Shown: piece after piece, positions 8,329 through 16,497 of the stretch
Layout: each line of letters starts with the position of its first letter
How positions within the stretch are numbered: position 1 is the stretch's first letter
Origin: Martinezella hainanensis
GTDB lineage: Bacteria > Pseudomonadota > Alphaproteobacteria > Rhizobiales > Rhizobiaceae
Length of the DNA: 64,000 nucleotides
Assembly: GCF_900094555.1 (NCBI RefSeq)
Contig: NZ_FMAC01000002.1
Span: forward strand, 1 to 64,000
Direction of reading: 5' to 3'
Notes under the pieces: generated by a model
Databases searched by the model: none
Told to the model about the DNA's origin: nothing
The model's input: only the letters and a program-made list of their open reading frames with translations
Program-made: the position numbers and the translations under genes

Positions 8329-9402
8329 ATGAACCACGCTCCCCAGGAACTGCTGCTTTCCATCGTTGCCCCCTGCCACAATGAGGAGGAAGGGCTTGGC
8401 GAATTCTGCCGGCGTGCGGAAGCGACGGCGCGGGGCATCGCCGGCGAGGCCTTCGAGATCGTGCTGGTGGATGATGGGTCTACCGACGGCACCTGGGAGG
8501 TCATCGCCGCGCTTGCTGCGAAGGTGTCGCAGGTGCTTGGCGTGCGCCTCATGCGCAACCATGGCCACCAGTTGGCCGCTACCGCCGGTCTTGCCGCCTC
8601 GCGCGGCGAGCGGGTGTTGTTGATCGATGCCGATCTTCAAGATCCGCCGGAACTGTTGCTGATGATGATGCCGATCATGGATCGCGGTGCGGATGTCGTC
8701 TATGGCCAGCGCGTGCGCCGGCAGGGTGAGAGCTGGTTCAAGCTCGCCTCCGCTTCTCTCTTCTATCGGCTGCTGTCGCGGCTCGCCTCGGTTGCGATCC
8801 CGCGCGATGTCGGCGATTTCAGGCTGATGCGGCGGCGCGTCGTCGATATTCTGCTGGCGATGCCGGAGCGGGATCGTTTCATCCGCGGCATGGTGAGCTG
8901 GATCGGTGGCAGGCAGGTGGCACTGCCCTATGAGCGCGATGGGCGTTTTGCCGGCACGACCAAATATCCGCTGCGCAAGATGATCAATTTCGCGATCGAC
9001 GCCATTACCAGCTTTTCAACCGTGCCGCTGCGCATCAGCACATGGCTCGGCCTTGCGAGCGTCGGCTGCGCCGCCTTGCTGCTGCTCTATACGCTCGTCC
9101 GCTGGTTTGCCGGGGAGACGATCGTCGGCTGGTCGAGCATCATGGCCGCCATCACCGCTTTCAGCGCCATCCAGCTCATCTGCATCGGCATCATCGGCGA
9201 ATATGTCGGCCGGCTGGTGCAGGAGAATAAGCGCCGCCCGATGTTCATGATCGAAAGCCTGGCGCAGGGCGGCCGGTCGCTCGACATTCCCGGCGGCTTT
9301 TCCGACATGGATGCGGCGGGCAAGCGACGTACGCTTGAGGACGCCTTGAATAATTCCGGCGAAGCGGCTGCCAGCGCGGAGCAGGCGAGGGCAGTTCGCT
9401 GA
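8329..9402 (+). CDS. Family 2 glycosyltransferase (DPM1/ArnC/GtrB type)
   Basis: A 357-residue GT-A enzyme predicted to move a sugar from a nucleotide sugar to a polyprenyl phosphate at the inner face of the membrane. The N terminus shows SIVAPCHNEEEGL, then VLVDDGSTDGT, and the metal-binding region IDADLQDPPE. Two membrane helices near residues ~240-260 and ~270-292 anchor the C-terminal part, as in GtrB-type enzymes. Its TGA overlaps the ATG of the next gene (TGATG), so it is coupled to a large membrane protein that may use the lipid-linked sugar. Only a weak Shine-Dalgarno (AGG) precedes the ATG. Confidence 0.88.
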   Translation: MNHAPQELLLSIVAPCHNEEEGLGEFCRRAEATARGIAGEAFEIVLVDDGSTDGTWEVIAALAAKVSQVLGVRLMRNHGHQLAATAGLAASRGERVLLIDADLQDPPELLLMMMPIMDRGADVVYGQRVRRQGESWFKLASASLFYRLLSRLASVAIPRDVGDFRLMRRRVVDILLAMPERDRFIRGMVSWIGGRQVALPYERDGRFAGTTKYPLRKMINFAIDAITSFSTVPLRISTWLGLASVGCAALLLLYTLVRWFAGETIVGWSSIMAAITAFSAIQLICIGIIGEYVGRLVQENKRRPMFMIESLAQGGRSLDIPGGFSDMDAAGKRRTLEDALNNSGEAAASAEQARAVR

Positions 9403-11129
9403 TGCCGCGAGGTTCCGTGACTTCGCCGTCGACCGGTGGCGGCGCTGTTTCCGATACTGTATCCGCGCGCCAAGCGGTTGATGCGGACACCGCCATCGTC
9501 AGGCAGAGGCCGGGCATTGCCATCGCTATCTTCCTGATCCTGGTCGCCGTTTTCGTTGCCGTCTTCAAGTTTCCGCCAATCCTCGACTATCCCAACCATT
9601 ATGCGCGCATGTGGCTGCTCGCCGGCGGCATCAACACGCCGCCCTTTCGGGAGATCTATGCGATCGACTGGAACAGGACGTTTACCAATGTCGGCATCGA
9701 TCTCGCCGCATACTGGCTGGGGCCGCTTGTTGGCGTTTCGCTATTGGCGCGCAGCCTTCTTTTCCTGGCGATCGTTCTGCCTCCTCTCGGGGCGATCGCC
9801 CTGCACCGGCGCCTGCATGGCGGCGGCTATTACTGGCAGATCGGCATATTGTATTTCGCCTGGTGCGCGACGCTGATCGGCGGCTTCATCAATTTTCAGA
9901 TCGGGCTCGGCATGGCGCTGTTCTTCGCGACCGCCGACCACGTCTTGCAGTCCCGCAATCCGGTCGCACTGTTCGGCTGGCGTCTGCTCGCGGGCCTGCT
10001 GCTCACCGTCATGCATCTCTTTTCGCTTGGCTTCTATATGGCACTCGTCTGCGGCCTTGAATTCTCGCCGACGACGGCGGCATTGAGGTCACCTCGCGAT
10101 TTCCTGCGCTTATGCGGCAGGCTTGTACTTGCGATGCTGGCCTGCGCCCTGCCGGCGATCTGCCTTTTCCTCTATCAGCCTGTCTTGCCCGATGGCGGAG
10201 GCAGTCTGGATGCATCCTGGAACAATTCCATCGTGCTGCTGCTGGCTAATCTGATGTCGGCATTCTGGAGCTACGTGCTGCCGGTGGACATGCTGTTTCT
10301 GGTCCCGTTGATATTCGTCGGAATCTATGCGGTTCTCACGCGCCGTCTGAGCGTGCATGCCGGCATGGCGGTGACGGCCGCCGGCCTGCTGCTTCTGTCC
10401 TGCGTCGTGCCGCGTCATATGCTTGGGACGGGCTGGATCAGCTGGCGCTTTCCGATCATGATGGCGCTCGCTGCCATGGTGATGATCTCTCCTTTGCCTC
10501 GCGTGCCACGCCGCCAAGCCTTTCTGGTCATGCTCGTGCTCTCGACGGTCGTTTTGGGCAGAACGGCCTGGATCGGTGTCAATTGGTGGCAGGGACAGTC
10601 CGATGTCGCTGACGTCAGCACTGTTCTGACGGCTGTGCCGGAAGGTGCAACCGTCCTGCCGGTCATGCGGCAGCAGAACGGACGCGGCATCGCCGATCAT
10701 CGCTACTTCGCCTGGAACCAGGACACCTTCCGGCATTTGCCCACGCTTGCGGTCCCTTACGCCCATGCCTTCGTGCCGACGATCTTCACCGCCAGGGGTA
10801 AGCAGCCGCTGACTGTGTTACCGCCCTGGAGCGACATCGCCGTGCCGGAAGGCAATCTGTTTCCCATAGGCCTGCTGGATTGCCCCGACGAGATTTCGGC
10901 CTTCAGCGGCATTGCGCCCTATCTCAAGGATTGGCGGCATCGCTTCGACTTCGTTCTGCTCGTCAATGCCGATGTTGAGGACCGTTTCGGCGGCGTGGTT
11001 CCGCAAGGCGTGAAACTTGCCGCCGAAACGCCGTTTGCCAAGCTCTATGCCGTCGATAAAGCCTTCGTACCCGCTGCAAATGCGCCACACTCGAGAAGCT
11101 GTGCCGACATCGCTGCGGCAAACGGCTGA
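9402..11129 (+). CDS. Polytopic membrane protein coupled to the glycosyltransferase
   Basis: A 575-residue protein with roughly ten to twelve hydrophobic helices spread from residue ~35 to ~390 and a C-terminal non-membrane part of about 170 residues. A proline-containing loop (FPPILDYPNHYARM) follows the first helix, which resembles the acidic first outer loop of GT-C glycosyltransferases, although I cannot name a family. Because it starts inside the stop codon of a polyprenol-phosphate glycosyltransferase gene, a role as the lipid-sugar-using transferase is a reasonable inference. No close named relative is recognised. Confidence 0.7.
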   Translation: MPRGSVTSPSTGGGAVSDTVSARQAVDADTAIVRQRPGIAIAIFLILVAVFVAVFKFPPILDYPNHYARMWLLAGGINTPPFREIYAIDWNRTFTNVGIDLAAYWLGPLVGVSLLARSLLFLAIVLPPLGAIALHRRLHGGGYYWQIGILYFAWCATLIGGFINFQIGLGMALFFATADHVLQSRNPVALFGWRLLAGLLLTVMHLFSLGFYMALVCGLEFSPTTAALRSPRDFLRLCGRLVLAMLACALPAICLFLYQPVLPDGGGSLDASWNNSIVLLLANLMSAFWSYVLPVDMLFLVPLIFVGIYAVLTRRLSVHAGMAVTAAGLLLLSCVVPRHMLGTGWISWRFPIMMALAAMVMISPLPRVPRRQAFLVMLVLSTVVLGRTAWIGVNWWQGQSDVADVSTVLTAVPEGATVLPVMRQQNGRGIADHRYFAWNQDTFRHLPTLAVPYAHAFVPTIFTARGKQPLTVLPPWSDIAVPEGNLFPIGLLDCPDEISAFSGIAPYLKDWRHRFDFVLLVNADVEDRFGGVVPQGVKLAAETPFAKLYAVDKAFVPAANAPHSRSCADIAAANG

Positions 11130-11146
11130 CGCCCGCAAACGCAACA

Positions 11147-11166
11147 GGCGGCCTTTGCAGGCCGCC
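11147..11166. terminator. Hairpin between convergent genes
   Basis: An eight-base perfect stem, GGCGGCCT and AGGCCGCC, encloses the loop TTGC between the 3' ends of the membrane-protein gene and the minus-strand lipoprotein gene. There is no strong T run on either side, so termination efficiency is uncertain. Confidence 0.5.
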
Positions 11167-11198
11167 CGCTGGCATTGTTCCGTGATGAAGCTTTGGCC

Positions 11199-11606
11199 TC
11201 AGCTCGCCTTTTCCGGCGGAGCCAGAAGCTCGGCGCAGTAGGACGGGCCGCTGACACCAGGCTGGTCGCCGAGGATTTTAACCGAGCGAATCTCGTAGCT
11301 CTGGTTGGTAACGATGTCGGCCTTGCAGCTGAGCGAGCGCTTGCCGCTCTTCTTGCCGTCCTTGGTGACGATGGTGACGTTCTTGTAGCCGCCGCGCCAA
11401 GTATAGACGCGGTTGCCGCTTTCGTCGCGGTCGGAGATCGGCGGGCCGTAGGCGGCGAAGAAGCGGCCTGCGGACTGGCCCTGCCAGCGATCCTGAACCG
11501 GGTTCTTTGCAAGCAGCGGCAGGGCTGCTGTCGTGGTTGTCGTCGTGGTGCTGCAACCGGCCAGTGCCAGCAACAGTCCAGCCGCGGTGATCATGCGGAT
11601 ATTCAT
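11199..11606 (-). CDS. Small lipoprotein of unknown function
   Basis: A 135-residue predicted lipoprotein. The signal peptide MNIRMITAAGLLLALAGC has a clear lipobox (LAGC) with the lipidated Cys at residue 18. A run of seven Thr follows directly. The mature domain includes a FFAAYGPPISDRDESGNRVY segment and two Cys (SLSCKAD, PSYCAEL) that could form a disulfide. The layout resembles small rhizobial envelope proteins of unknown role. It is a single gene; the ATG at 11606 directly starts the signal peptide. Confidence 0.72.
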   Translation of the reverse strand: MNIRMITAAGLLLALAGCSTTTTTTTAALPLLAKNPVQDRWQGQSAGRFFAAYGPPISDRDESGNRVYTWRGGYKNVTIVTKDGKKSGKRSLSCKADIVTNQSYEIRSVKILGDQPGVSGPSYCAELLAPPEKAS

Positions 11607-11868
11607 CGTGTCGTCCTTGAGCTTCTGTCACGCATAAGGTCGCGGAAAAGCCGCGCTGTCCCACGACATTTCCACCTGTCCCGCTTAGGGCTTTAGCGCC
11701 AAAGCCGGCAAAAGAAAATTCCCATCCGCGTGTACAAACGGGATTTTACTTGATCTGTTGCGTCTTTTGCACGCTGGCATTTTCGGCCGCTGTTTCCTGC
11801 CGATTTTCTAGGCAGCTGCGACTGTAATCTTTTCGTCAAAAATCCGATGCTTTTTTTGAAATTGGTGC

Positions 11869-11896
11869 TTGTGCATCAAAAATGGCTGGTCTATAG
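11869..11896 (+). promoter_or_regulatory. Candidate promoter of tRNA-Pro
   Basis: TTGTGC (11869-11874) and CTATAG (11891-11896) are separated by 16 bases and lie 16 bases before the mature tRNA-Pro 5' end. This fits the alpha-proteobacterial sigma-70 pattern with a CTATAT-like -10 box. Identified by eye. Confidence 0.45.
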
Positions 11897-11911
11897 AAGC
11901 GCCGCTGGTCA

Positions 11912-11988
11912 CGGAGTGTAGCGCAGTCTGGTAGCGCACCACGTTCGGGACGTGGGGGTCGAGTGTTCGAATCACTCCACTCCGACCA
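11912..11988 (+). tRNA. tRNA-Pro (CGG)
   Basis: A complete 77-base tRNA with encoded CCA. The acceptor arms CGGAGTG and CACTCCG pair fully. The anticodon stem CCACG/CGTGG holds the loop with anticodon CGG. The T arm is GAGTGTTCGAATCACTC. The flanks GCTGGTC (11904-11910) and GACCAGC (11984-11990) are complementary, so the precursor can extend the acceptor stem. Confidence 0.97.
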
Positions 11989-12326
11989 GCTTAAAATACT
12001 GATCTTGTTCCCGAAAAATCTCTCACTTAATTAAGAATGTTACCTGCTTGCCTTGCGCAAGGCCGGGCGGTGTCTCGTCAATGCCCGATGTCGGCATTTC
12101 GATCGGGCTGTCCTTCTCCTCGAGGCCGGGCGTATGAGGCCTACCGCAATTGTTCTGGTGCCTGGGCTTATTTCCCACTTCAACGGCTCACATCCAAATC
12201 GCGTCTCAAATATGCTTTTACAAAACCGGCTCTTTTTGTCGCCCGAAGCACCATATACAAGGAAGAGGGACGTGCATCCGACTCAGGCGAGAGTTCGGCT
12301 GGCAGGTGCTGGAGCGGAGTAACGGA
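11989..12326. other. Gene-free stretch between tRNA-Pro and the pentapeptide-repeat gene
   Basis: About 340 bases without a supportable gene. It begins AT-rich (CTCACTTAATTAAGAATGTT), which may hold a promoter. Short open frames in it lack a Shine-Dalgarno and have codon use unlike neighbouring genes. One frame runs into the pentapeptide-repeat gene but adds residues with no family features. Confidence 0.5.
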
Positions 12327-13133
12327 ATGGATCTTGTTGACGGGGTGGCCAGATTGGCCGGGGAAACGATCATGGGGCGACGGCGTCGCGGCGCTTTGCG
12401 CGGTGGTGCCGTGGGGAAGAGATTGGGGGTCGCCACCGGCTTTGGCATGCTGGCGCTGAGCGCCGCATTCCTTCTGGGTTCCAGCAGCAATGCCCTGCGT
12501 GCTGCCGATTGCGGCAATGTCGCCGGTCCAGGCCTCGATTGGAGCGGTTGCAGCAAGACCAACATCATGCTGCAGACAAGCGACCTGCATGGTGCCAATC
12601 TTGCGGGCGCCCATTTCGACAGCACCGATCTCAGCGATGCCAACCTGACCTCCGCCAACCTCGAAAAGGCAACCCTGGTGCGGGCCTGGCTGAAAAATGC
12701 CAAGGCGGATGGCGCGAATTTTGCCAAGATCGAGGCCTATCGCTCCGATTTCAGCAATGCCACCGCCAACGGCACATCCTTTGCCAATGCCGAATTGCAG
12801 CGGGCCGAATTTGCCGGTGCACAGCTGAAGAACGCCGATTTTCAGAAGGCGGAGCTCGGCCGTGCCGATTTTGACAAGGCCGTGCTGACGGGCGCGAATT
12901 TCTCCTTCGCCAATCTCTCGCGGGCGACCTTGAACGGCGCGGTGATGGATGGGGCAACCTCCTTCAGTGGCGCTTTCATGTATCTGACGCGCATCGAGGG
13001 CCTTGATCTGTCGAAGGCAAGCGGCCTGCAGCAGGCGCAGATCAACCTGGCATGCGGGGACAACACGACCATATTACCCTCTTGGTTGAAGGCGCCGTCC
13101 AGCTGGCCTTGCCCGCCTGACGACAAGGACTGA
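12327..13133 (+). CDS. Exported pentapeptide-repeat protein
   Basis: A 268-residue protein. A basic stretch (GRRRRG) and a hydrophobic segment (FGMLALSAAFLLG) form a signal peptide or anchor. Residues ~75-225 are about 25 tandem pentapeptides of the A(D/N)LXX type, with examples such as ANLAGAHFDSTDLSDANLTS, which build a right-handed quadrilateral beta helix. A short Cys-containing tail closes the protein (NLACGDNTTILP and a final PCPPDDKD). The start at 12327 follows GGAGCGGAG; another ATG at 12372 is possible. The function is unknown; the export signal argues against a gyrase-protecting Qnr/MfpA role. Confidence 0.82.
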   Translation: MDLVDGVARLAGETIMGRRRRGALRGGAVGKRLGVATGFGMLALSAAFLLGSSSNALRAADCGNVAGPGLDWSGCSKTNIMLQTSDLHGANLAGAHFDSTDLSDANLTSANLEKATLVRAWLKNAKADGANFAKIEAYRSDFSNATANGTSFANAELQRAEFAGAQLKNADFQKAELGRADFDKAVLTGANFSFANLSRATLNGAVMDGATSFSGAFMYLTRIEGLDLSKASGLQQAQINLACGDNTTILPSWLKAPSSWPCPPDDKD

Positions 13134-13171
13134 TAGTCTCTTTGAGACTGGAACTTCGAAAGAGTAGACCC

Positions 13172-13669
13172 ATGTTCGTTGAAAAAGCGATCCGACACGA
13201 CAGCAAGCCCGAATTCTATCGCGAGCTTGCGGATCAGCTGAAAGCTTTGCTGGACGGTGAGCACGATCCGATTGCCAACGCGGCCAATACCTCCGCGTTG
13301 ATCTATCAGATGCTGTCCGACCTCAACTGGGCCGGCTTCTATTTTCTGCGGCAGCCAGAAGAGCTTGTGCTCGGGCCGTTCCAGGGCAAACCGGCTTGCG
13401 TGCGCATTGCCGTTGGCCGCGGCGTCTGTGGGACGGCGGTCGAAAGGGCTCAGTCGGTCCTCGTAGAGGATGTGCACGCCTTTCCCGGACACATCGCCTG
13501 CGATGCTGCTTCACGCTCGGAGCTGGTCGTGCCGCTCTTCCGCGCCGGAAAGGTTTTCGGCGTGATCGATCTTGACAGCCCGCTACCTGGCCGCTTCGAC
13601 AGCGATGATCAGGCCGGCATCGAGGCGCTTGGCGCGATTTACGCGGCGTCATGCGAGATGGATGGGTGA
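13172..13669 (+). CDS. msrC: Free methionine-(R)-sulfoxide reductase (GAF domain)
   Basis: A 165-residue GAF-fold enzyme that reduces free L-methionine-(R)-sulfoxide with thioredoxin. Three Cys at residues 76, 86 and 110 (ACVRI, GRGVCGTAV, GHIACDA) have spacings of 10 and 24 residues, the same as the three Cys of E. coli fRMsr (YebR), so it should be active. The ATG at 13172 was chosen; an upstream TTG would add ten residues. It lies 181 bases before msrB, so protein-bound and free methionine repair genes sit together. The symbol msrC is used for this family in E. coli. Confidence 0.9.
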   Translation: MFVEKAIRHDSKPEFYRELADQLKALLDGEHDPIANAANTSALIYQMLSDLNWAGFYFLRQPEELVLGPFQGKPACVRIAVGRGVCGTAVERAQSVLVEDVHAFPGHIACDAASRSELVVPLFRAGKVFGVIDLDSPLPGRFDSDDQAGIEALGAIYAASCEMDG

Positions 13670-13850
13670 GGCGCGGGAAGGGCAGTGCGTCACGCAGTCG
13701 TGATCGATATGGCAAATCGATCGTGTGATACCTATATTGGCCCTGCAACCACTCCCTTAGCGCTGATCGAGCTTCATCCGGCCCTCTCGGGTCCTGTCCA
13801 GGACATTCGGCCAAGCTTGAAATTCGTGCCAAGGGGCAAGGAGAACAACA

Positions 13851-14300
13851 ATGGGCAAATACAGCAAGACGGCAGAGGCAGTGGCCAAGCTTACCCCTGA
13901 GCAGTATCGCGTGACGCAGCAGAGCGGCACGGAACGTCCCGGTTCCGGTGAATATCTCTACAACAAGCAGTCCGGCATCTATGTCGACATCGTCTCCGGC
14001 GAGCCGCTCTTTGCTTCCGCCGACAAGTTCGATTCCGGCTGCGGCTGGCCGAGCTTCACCAAGCCGATCGAGCCCGCCAATGTCAGCGAATTGACCGACA
14101 TGTCGCACGGCATGGTGCGCGTCGAAGTGCGCTCGGCCGGTGGCGACAGCCATCTGGGCCATGTGTTCCCGGACGGCCCGATCGATCGCGGCGGCCTGCG
14201 TTATTGCATCAATTCCGCCTCGCTTCGCTTCGTGCCGCGTGACCGCATGGAAGCAGAGGGCTATGGTGCCTACATCGATCAAGTGGAGGATGTAAGATGA
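13851..14300 (+). CDS. msrB: Peptide-methionine (R)-S-oxide reductase MsrB
   Basis: A 149-residue MsrB domain protein that repairs the R form of methionine sulfoxide in proteins. The catalytic Cys is residue 119 in [14 protein letters not shown], and a second Cys sits at residue 64 in GCGWPSF. The two CXXC zinc sites found in many MsrB enzymes are absent (NKQSG and RSAGGDSH occupy those places), so this is a zinc-free form. The start follows GGCAAGGAGAACAACA. It overlaps msrA by four bases (ATGA), indicating co-translation. Confidence 0.95.
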   Translation: MGKYSKTAEAVAKLTPEQYRVTQQSGTERPGSGEYLYNKQSGIYVDIVSGEPLFASADKFDSGCGWPSFTKPIEPANVSELTDMSHGMVRVEVRSAGGDSHLGHVFPDGPIDRGGLRYCINSASLRFVPRDRMEAEGYGAYIDQVEDVR

Positions 14301-14824
14301 CAACGGAACGTGCAGTTCTCGCTGGCGGTTGCTTCTGGGGCATGCAGGATCTCATCCGTCGCTATAACGGCGTCATCTCGACGCGCGTTGGCTACAGCGG
14401 CGGCGATGTCCGCAACGCCACCTATCGCAACCACGGCACCCATGCCGAGGCGATCGAGATCATTTTCGATCCGCAGAAGATCAGCTACCGCGATCTGCTG
14501 GAATTCTTCTTCCAGATCCACGATCCGAGCACACGCAACCGCCAGGGTAACGATGTCGGCTTGAGCTACCGCTCGGCGATCTTCTACACCAGCGAAGAGC
14601 AGAAGCAGGTCGCCTTGGATACGATCGCCGATGTCGACGTTTCCGGCCTGTGGCCCGGCAAGGTCGTCACCGAGGTCGCGCCGGTCGGCGACTTCTGGCA
14701 AGCCGAGCCGGAGCACCAGGATTATCTGGAACGCTATCCGAACGGCTATACCTGCCACTTCGTCCGGCCGGGCTGGAAGCTGCCCCGCCGACAGGCCGAC
14801 GCAGCGCAGCGCGCGGCCTCCTGA
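14297..14824 (+). CDS. msrA: Peptide-methionine (S)-S-oxide reductase MsrA
   Basis: A 175-residue MsrA that repairs the S form of methionine sulfoxide. The catalytic Cys is residue 12 in the GCFWG motif. [19 protein letters not shown] and the QYRSAIF-like segment [10 protein letters not shown] are typical of the family. A possible resolving Cys lies near the C terminus (TCHFVRPG). It is coupled to msrB upstream (four-base overlap) and to the DUF6314 gene downstream (TGATG overlap). Confidence 0.95.
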   Translation: MTTERAVLAGGCFWGMQDLIRRYNGVISTRVGYSGGDVRNATYRNHGTHAEAIEIIFDPQKISYRDLLEFFFQIHDPSTRNRQGNDVGLSYRSAIFYTSEEQKQVALDTIADVDVSGLWPGKVVTEVAPVGDFWQAEPEHQDYLERYPNGYTCHFVRPGWKLPRRQADAAQRAAS

Positions 14825-15237
14825 TGAAGGGATCGGCCGGCATCGGTCGGCTGAATCTTTTCCTCGGCACATGGGAGGTGAAGCGGCGAATCATCGATCG
14901 CTTCAACCGTTCCCTGATCACATTTGAAGGACAGGCGTTCATTACGCCTGTCCAGTTCGAGGAACACGGCGATACGCGAAGCGGCCACGCGACGCTGAGA
15001 AGCAGCCGCACCTATCGGCTCGATGACGCGGATGACGATCTCGTCGTGCGCTTCCCTAATCTTTCGCAATTCATTCGCATCGGTGAAGGTGCCTCGCAGC
15101 GCGTCACCCATCATTGCGGTCCCGATCTCTACCGGGGCCGCTTGTTCTTTCGCTCGCCCGATGACTGGGCTGAGATGTGGCAAGTGCGCGGGCCGAGAAA
15201 AAACTATCTGAGCCTCGCGCGCTATCGACGCATTTAA
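14824..15237 (+). CDS. DUF6314 family protein
   Basis: A 137-residue protein that I match to the DUF6314 family from its N-terminal FLGTWEVKRRIIDRF, the central antiparallel-strand pattern, and the HHCGPDLYRGRLFF and VRGPRKNYLSLARYRR motifs. The fold is probably a small beta barrel. No catalytic role is established. The start is fixed by context: its ATG shares an A with the msrA stop (TGATG), making it the last gene of the msrB-msrA unit. Coupling suggests a role with oxidative damage repair, which is only inference. Confidence 0.75.
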   Translation: MKGSAGIGRLNLFLGTWEVKRRIIDRFNRSLITFEGQAFITPVQFEEHGDTRSGHATLRSSRTYRLDDADDDLVVRFPNLSQFIRIGEGASQRVTHHCGPDLYRGRLFFRSPDDWAEMWQVRGPRKNYLSLARYRRI

Positions 15238-15246
15238 CCCGAGCCT

Positions 15247-15264
15247 GTCTCCCGGATGGGAGAC
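15247..15264. terminator. Small hairpin between convergent DUF6314 gene and aroG
   Basis: GTCTCCC and GGGAGAC form a seven-base stem with loop GGAT in the 31-base gap between the two convergent genes. There is no T run, so it is a weak terminator candidate. Confidence 0.4.
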
Positions 15265-15268
15265 GGTG

Positions 15269-16351
15269 TTAGCGCGCCTGCCGTCGTGCCCGGACAGCCT
15301 TTGCCAGATCTTCCAGCGTGCGAACCGAGGTCGGCCAGTCTATGCAGCCGTCGGTGATGCTCTGGCCATAGACCAGTGGCTTGCCCGGCACGAGATCCTG
15401 GCGGCCGGCAACGAGATTGCTCTCCATCATCATGCCCTTGATCCGCCGATCGCCGGCTGCAACCTGCTCTGCGACTGACGTGACGACGAGCGGCTGGTTT
15501 TCCGGATTCTTGCTGCTGTTGGCATGGCTGGCATCGATGATGATGCGCGGCTCGAGCCCGGCCTTGAGGGATTGTTCCGCGGTCGACTGCACGCTTGCAG
15601 CATCATAATTCGGTTGTTTGCCGCCGCGCAGGATGATGTGGCAGTCCTCATTGCCACGCGTCGAGGCGATCGCTGCGAGGCCTTCCTTGGTCACGGCCGG
15701 GAAATGATGCGGCTGCGATGCCGCGACGATCGCGTCGAGCGCGATGCGCACGTCGCCATTCGTACCGTTCTTGAAGCCGACGGGGCAGGAGAGGCCGGAT
15801 GCCAGCTGGCGATGCACCTGGCTCTCGGTCGTCCTGGCGCCGATCGCGCCCCAGCTCACCAGATCCGAAATATATTGCGGCGTGATCGTATCGAGATATT
15901 CGCAGCCCGCCGGCAGGCCGATCTCATTGACATCGAACAGCAGCTTGCGGGCGATGCGTAGTCCTTCCTCGATGCGGTAGCTGCCGTCGAGATGCGGGTC
16001 GTTTATCAGGCCCTTCCATCCTACGGTCGTACGTGGCTTCTCGAAATAGACGCGCATGATGATTTCTAGATCGTCGGCGAAGCGGTCGCGCTGTTCCTTG
16101 AGAAGGGCCGCGTATTCGTGGGCTGCAGCCGGATCATGGATGGAACAGGGGCCGATCACGACGATCAGCCGGTCATCCTCGCCGTGCAGGATGTTGTGAA
16201 CGGCATTGCGGGCGCCGGTAACGGTCGCCGTCACGGCCTCGTCGCGGGGGATTTCGTCAATGATGCGAGAGGGCGGCGTCAGCGCCGTGATCTCGACAAT
16301 GCGCAGGTCATCGGTGGAATTCAACACGGTATCGGTTCCTTTAGGGGTCAT
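15269..16351 (-). CDS. aroG: 3-deoxy-7-phosphoheptulonate synthase (class I)
   Basis: A 360-residue class I (AroG/AroF/AroH-like) DAHP synthase, the first step of the shikimate pathway from PEP and erythrose 4-phosphate. Family motifs are clear: VIGPCSIHDPAAAHEYA, the PEP-binding KPRTTVGWKGLINDPHLDG, and the metal/substrate segment IIDASHANSSKNPENQ near residue ~270. The length is typical. It is a single gene, preceded by a 72-base untranslated stretch with an intrinsic terminator and by a Phe/Tyr-rich leader ORF, so control by attenuation is likely. The symbol follows the E. coli paralogue group; the feedback specificity cannot be read. Confidence 0.93.
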   Translation of the reverse strand: MTPKGTDTVLNSTDDLRIVEITALTPPSRIIDEIPRDEAVTATVTGARNAVHNILHGEDDRLIVVIGPCSIHDPAAAHEYAALLKEQRDRFADDLEIIMRVYFEKPRTTVGWKGLINDPHLDGSYRIEEGLRIARKLLFDVNEIGLPAGCEYLDTITPQYISDLVSWGAIGARTTESQVHRQLASGLSCPVGFKNGTNGDVRIALDAIVAASQPHHFPAVTKEGLAAIASTRGNEDCHIILRGGKQPNYDAASVQSTAEQSLKAGLEPRIIIDASHANSSKNPENQPLVVTSVAEQVAAGDRRIKGMMMESNLVAGRQDLVPGKPLVYGQSITDGCIDWPTSVRTLEDLAKAVRARRQAR

Positions 16352-16362
16352 ACCGTGGCGAC

Positions 16363-16391
16363 AAAAAAGCCGCCAGGTAGAACTAGCGGCT
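16363..16391 (-). terminator. Attenuator terminator upstream of aroG
   Basis: On the minus strand AGCCGC (16391-16386) and GCGGCT (16373-16368) form a stem. The loop contains a further TAG/CTA pairing, and the stem is followed at once by a run of T (16368-16363). It lies between the end of the leader ORF and the aroG start, so it would stop transcription before aroG. Its 5' arm can alternatively pair with part of the leader hairpin at 16441-16456. Confidence 0.7.
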
Positions 16392-16422
16392 GTTCGGGTC
16401 TTTGCTGTCGTGTCTTTTCTAA

Positions 16423-16497
16423 CTACGCACAGGCCCGCCTCCGCTGAGAGCAGCGGTACGAATAAAATCGTGCGGAATATGCGTGAGCGAAAGACAT
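16423..16497 (-). CDS. Candidate Phe/Tyr-rich leader peptide of aroG
   Basis: A 24-codon ORF on the aroG strand, starting ATG at 16497 after a purine-rich GAGAGAG and ending TAG at 16425-16423, 71 bases before aroG. Its peptide reads MSFAHAYSARFYSYRC and then an Arg-rich tail. Phe or Tyr occur at residues 3, 7, 11, 12 and 14, that is five aromatic codons in the first fourteen. Directly after the Tyr14 codon the RNA forms the perfect hairpin CCGCTG-CTCT-CAGCGG. This is the classical layout of a ribosome-stalling leader that senses charged tRNA-Phe/Tyr. Confidence 0.65.
   Translation of the reverse strand: MSFAHAYSARFYSYRCSQRRRACA
16441..16456 (-). promoter_or_regulatory. Leader hairpin (pause/antiterminator partner) of aroG
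   Basis: On the minus strand CCGCTG (16456-16451), loop CTCT, and CAGCGG (16446-16441) form a perfect six-base stem inside the leader ORF. AGCGG of its 3' arm is also complementary to CCGCT in the 5' arm of the downstream terminator. A ribosome stalled on codons 11-14 would cover the first arm and free the second for antitermination. Confidence 0.6.

Noticed and set aside
8094..11988. Genomic island bordered by tRNA-Gln and tRNA-Pro
   Set aside because: No integrase gene and no repeated tRNA 3' end were found, and codon use between the tRNAs matches the surroundings.
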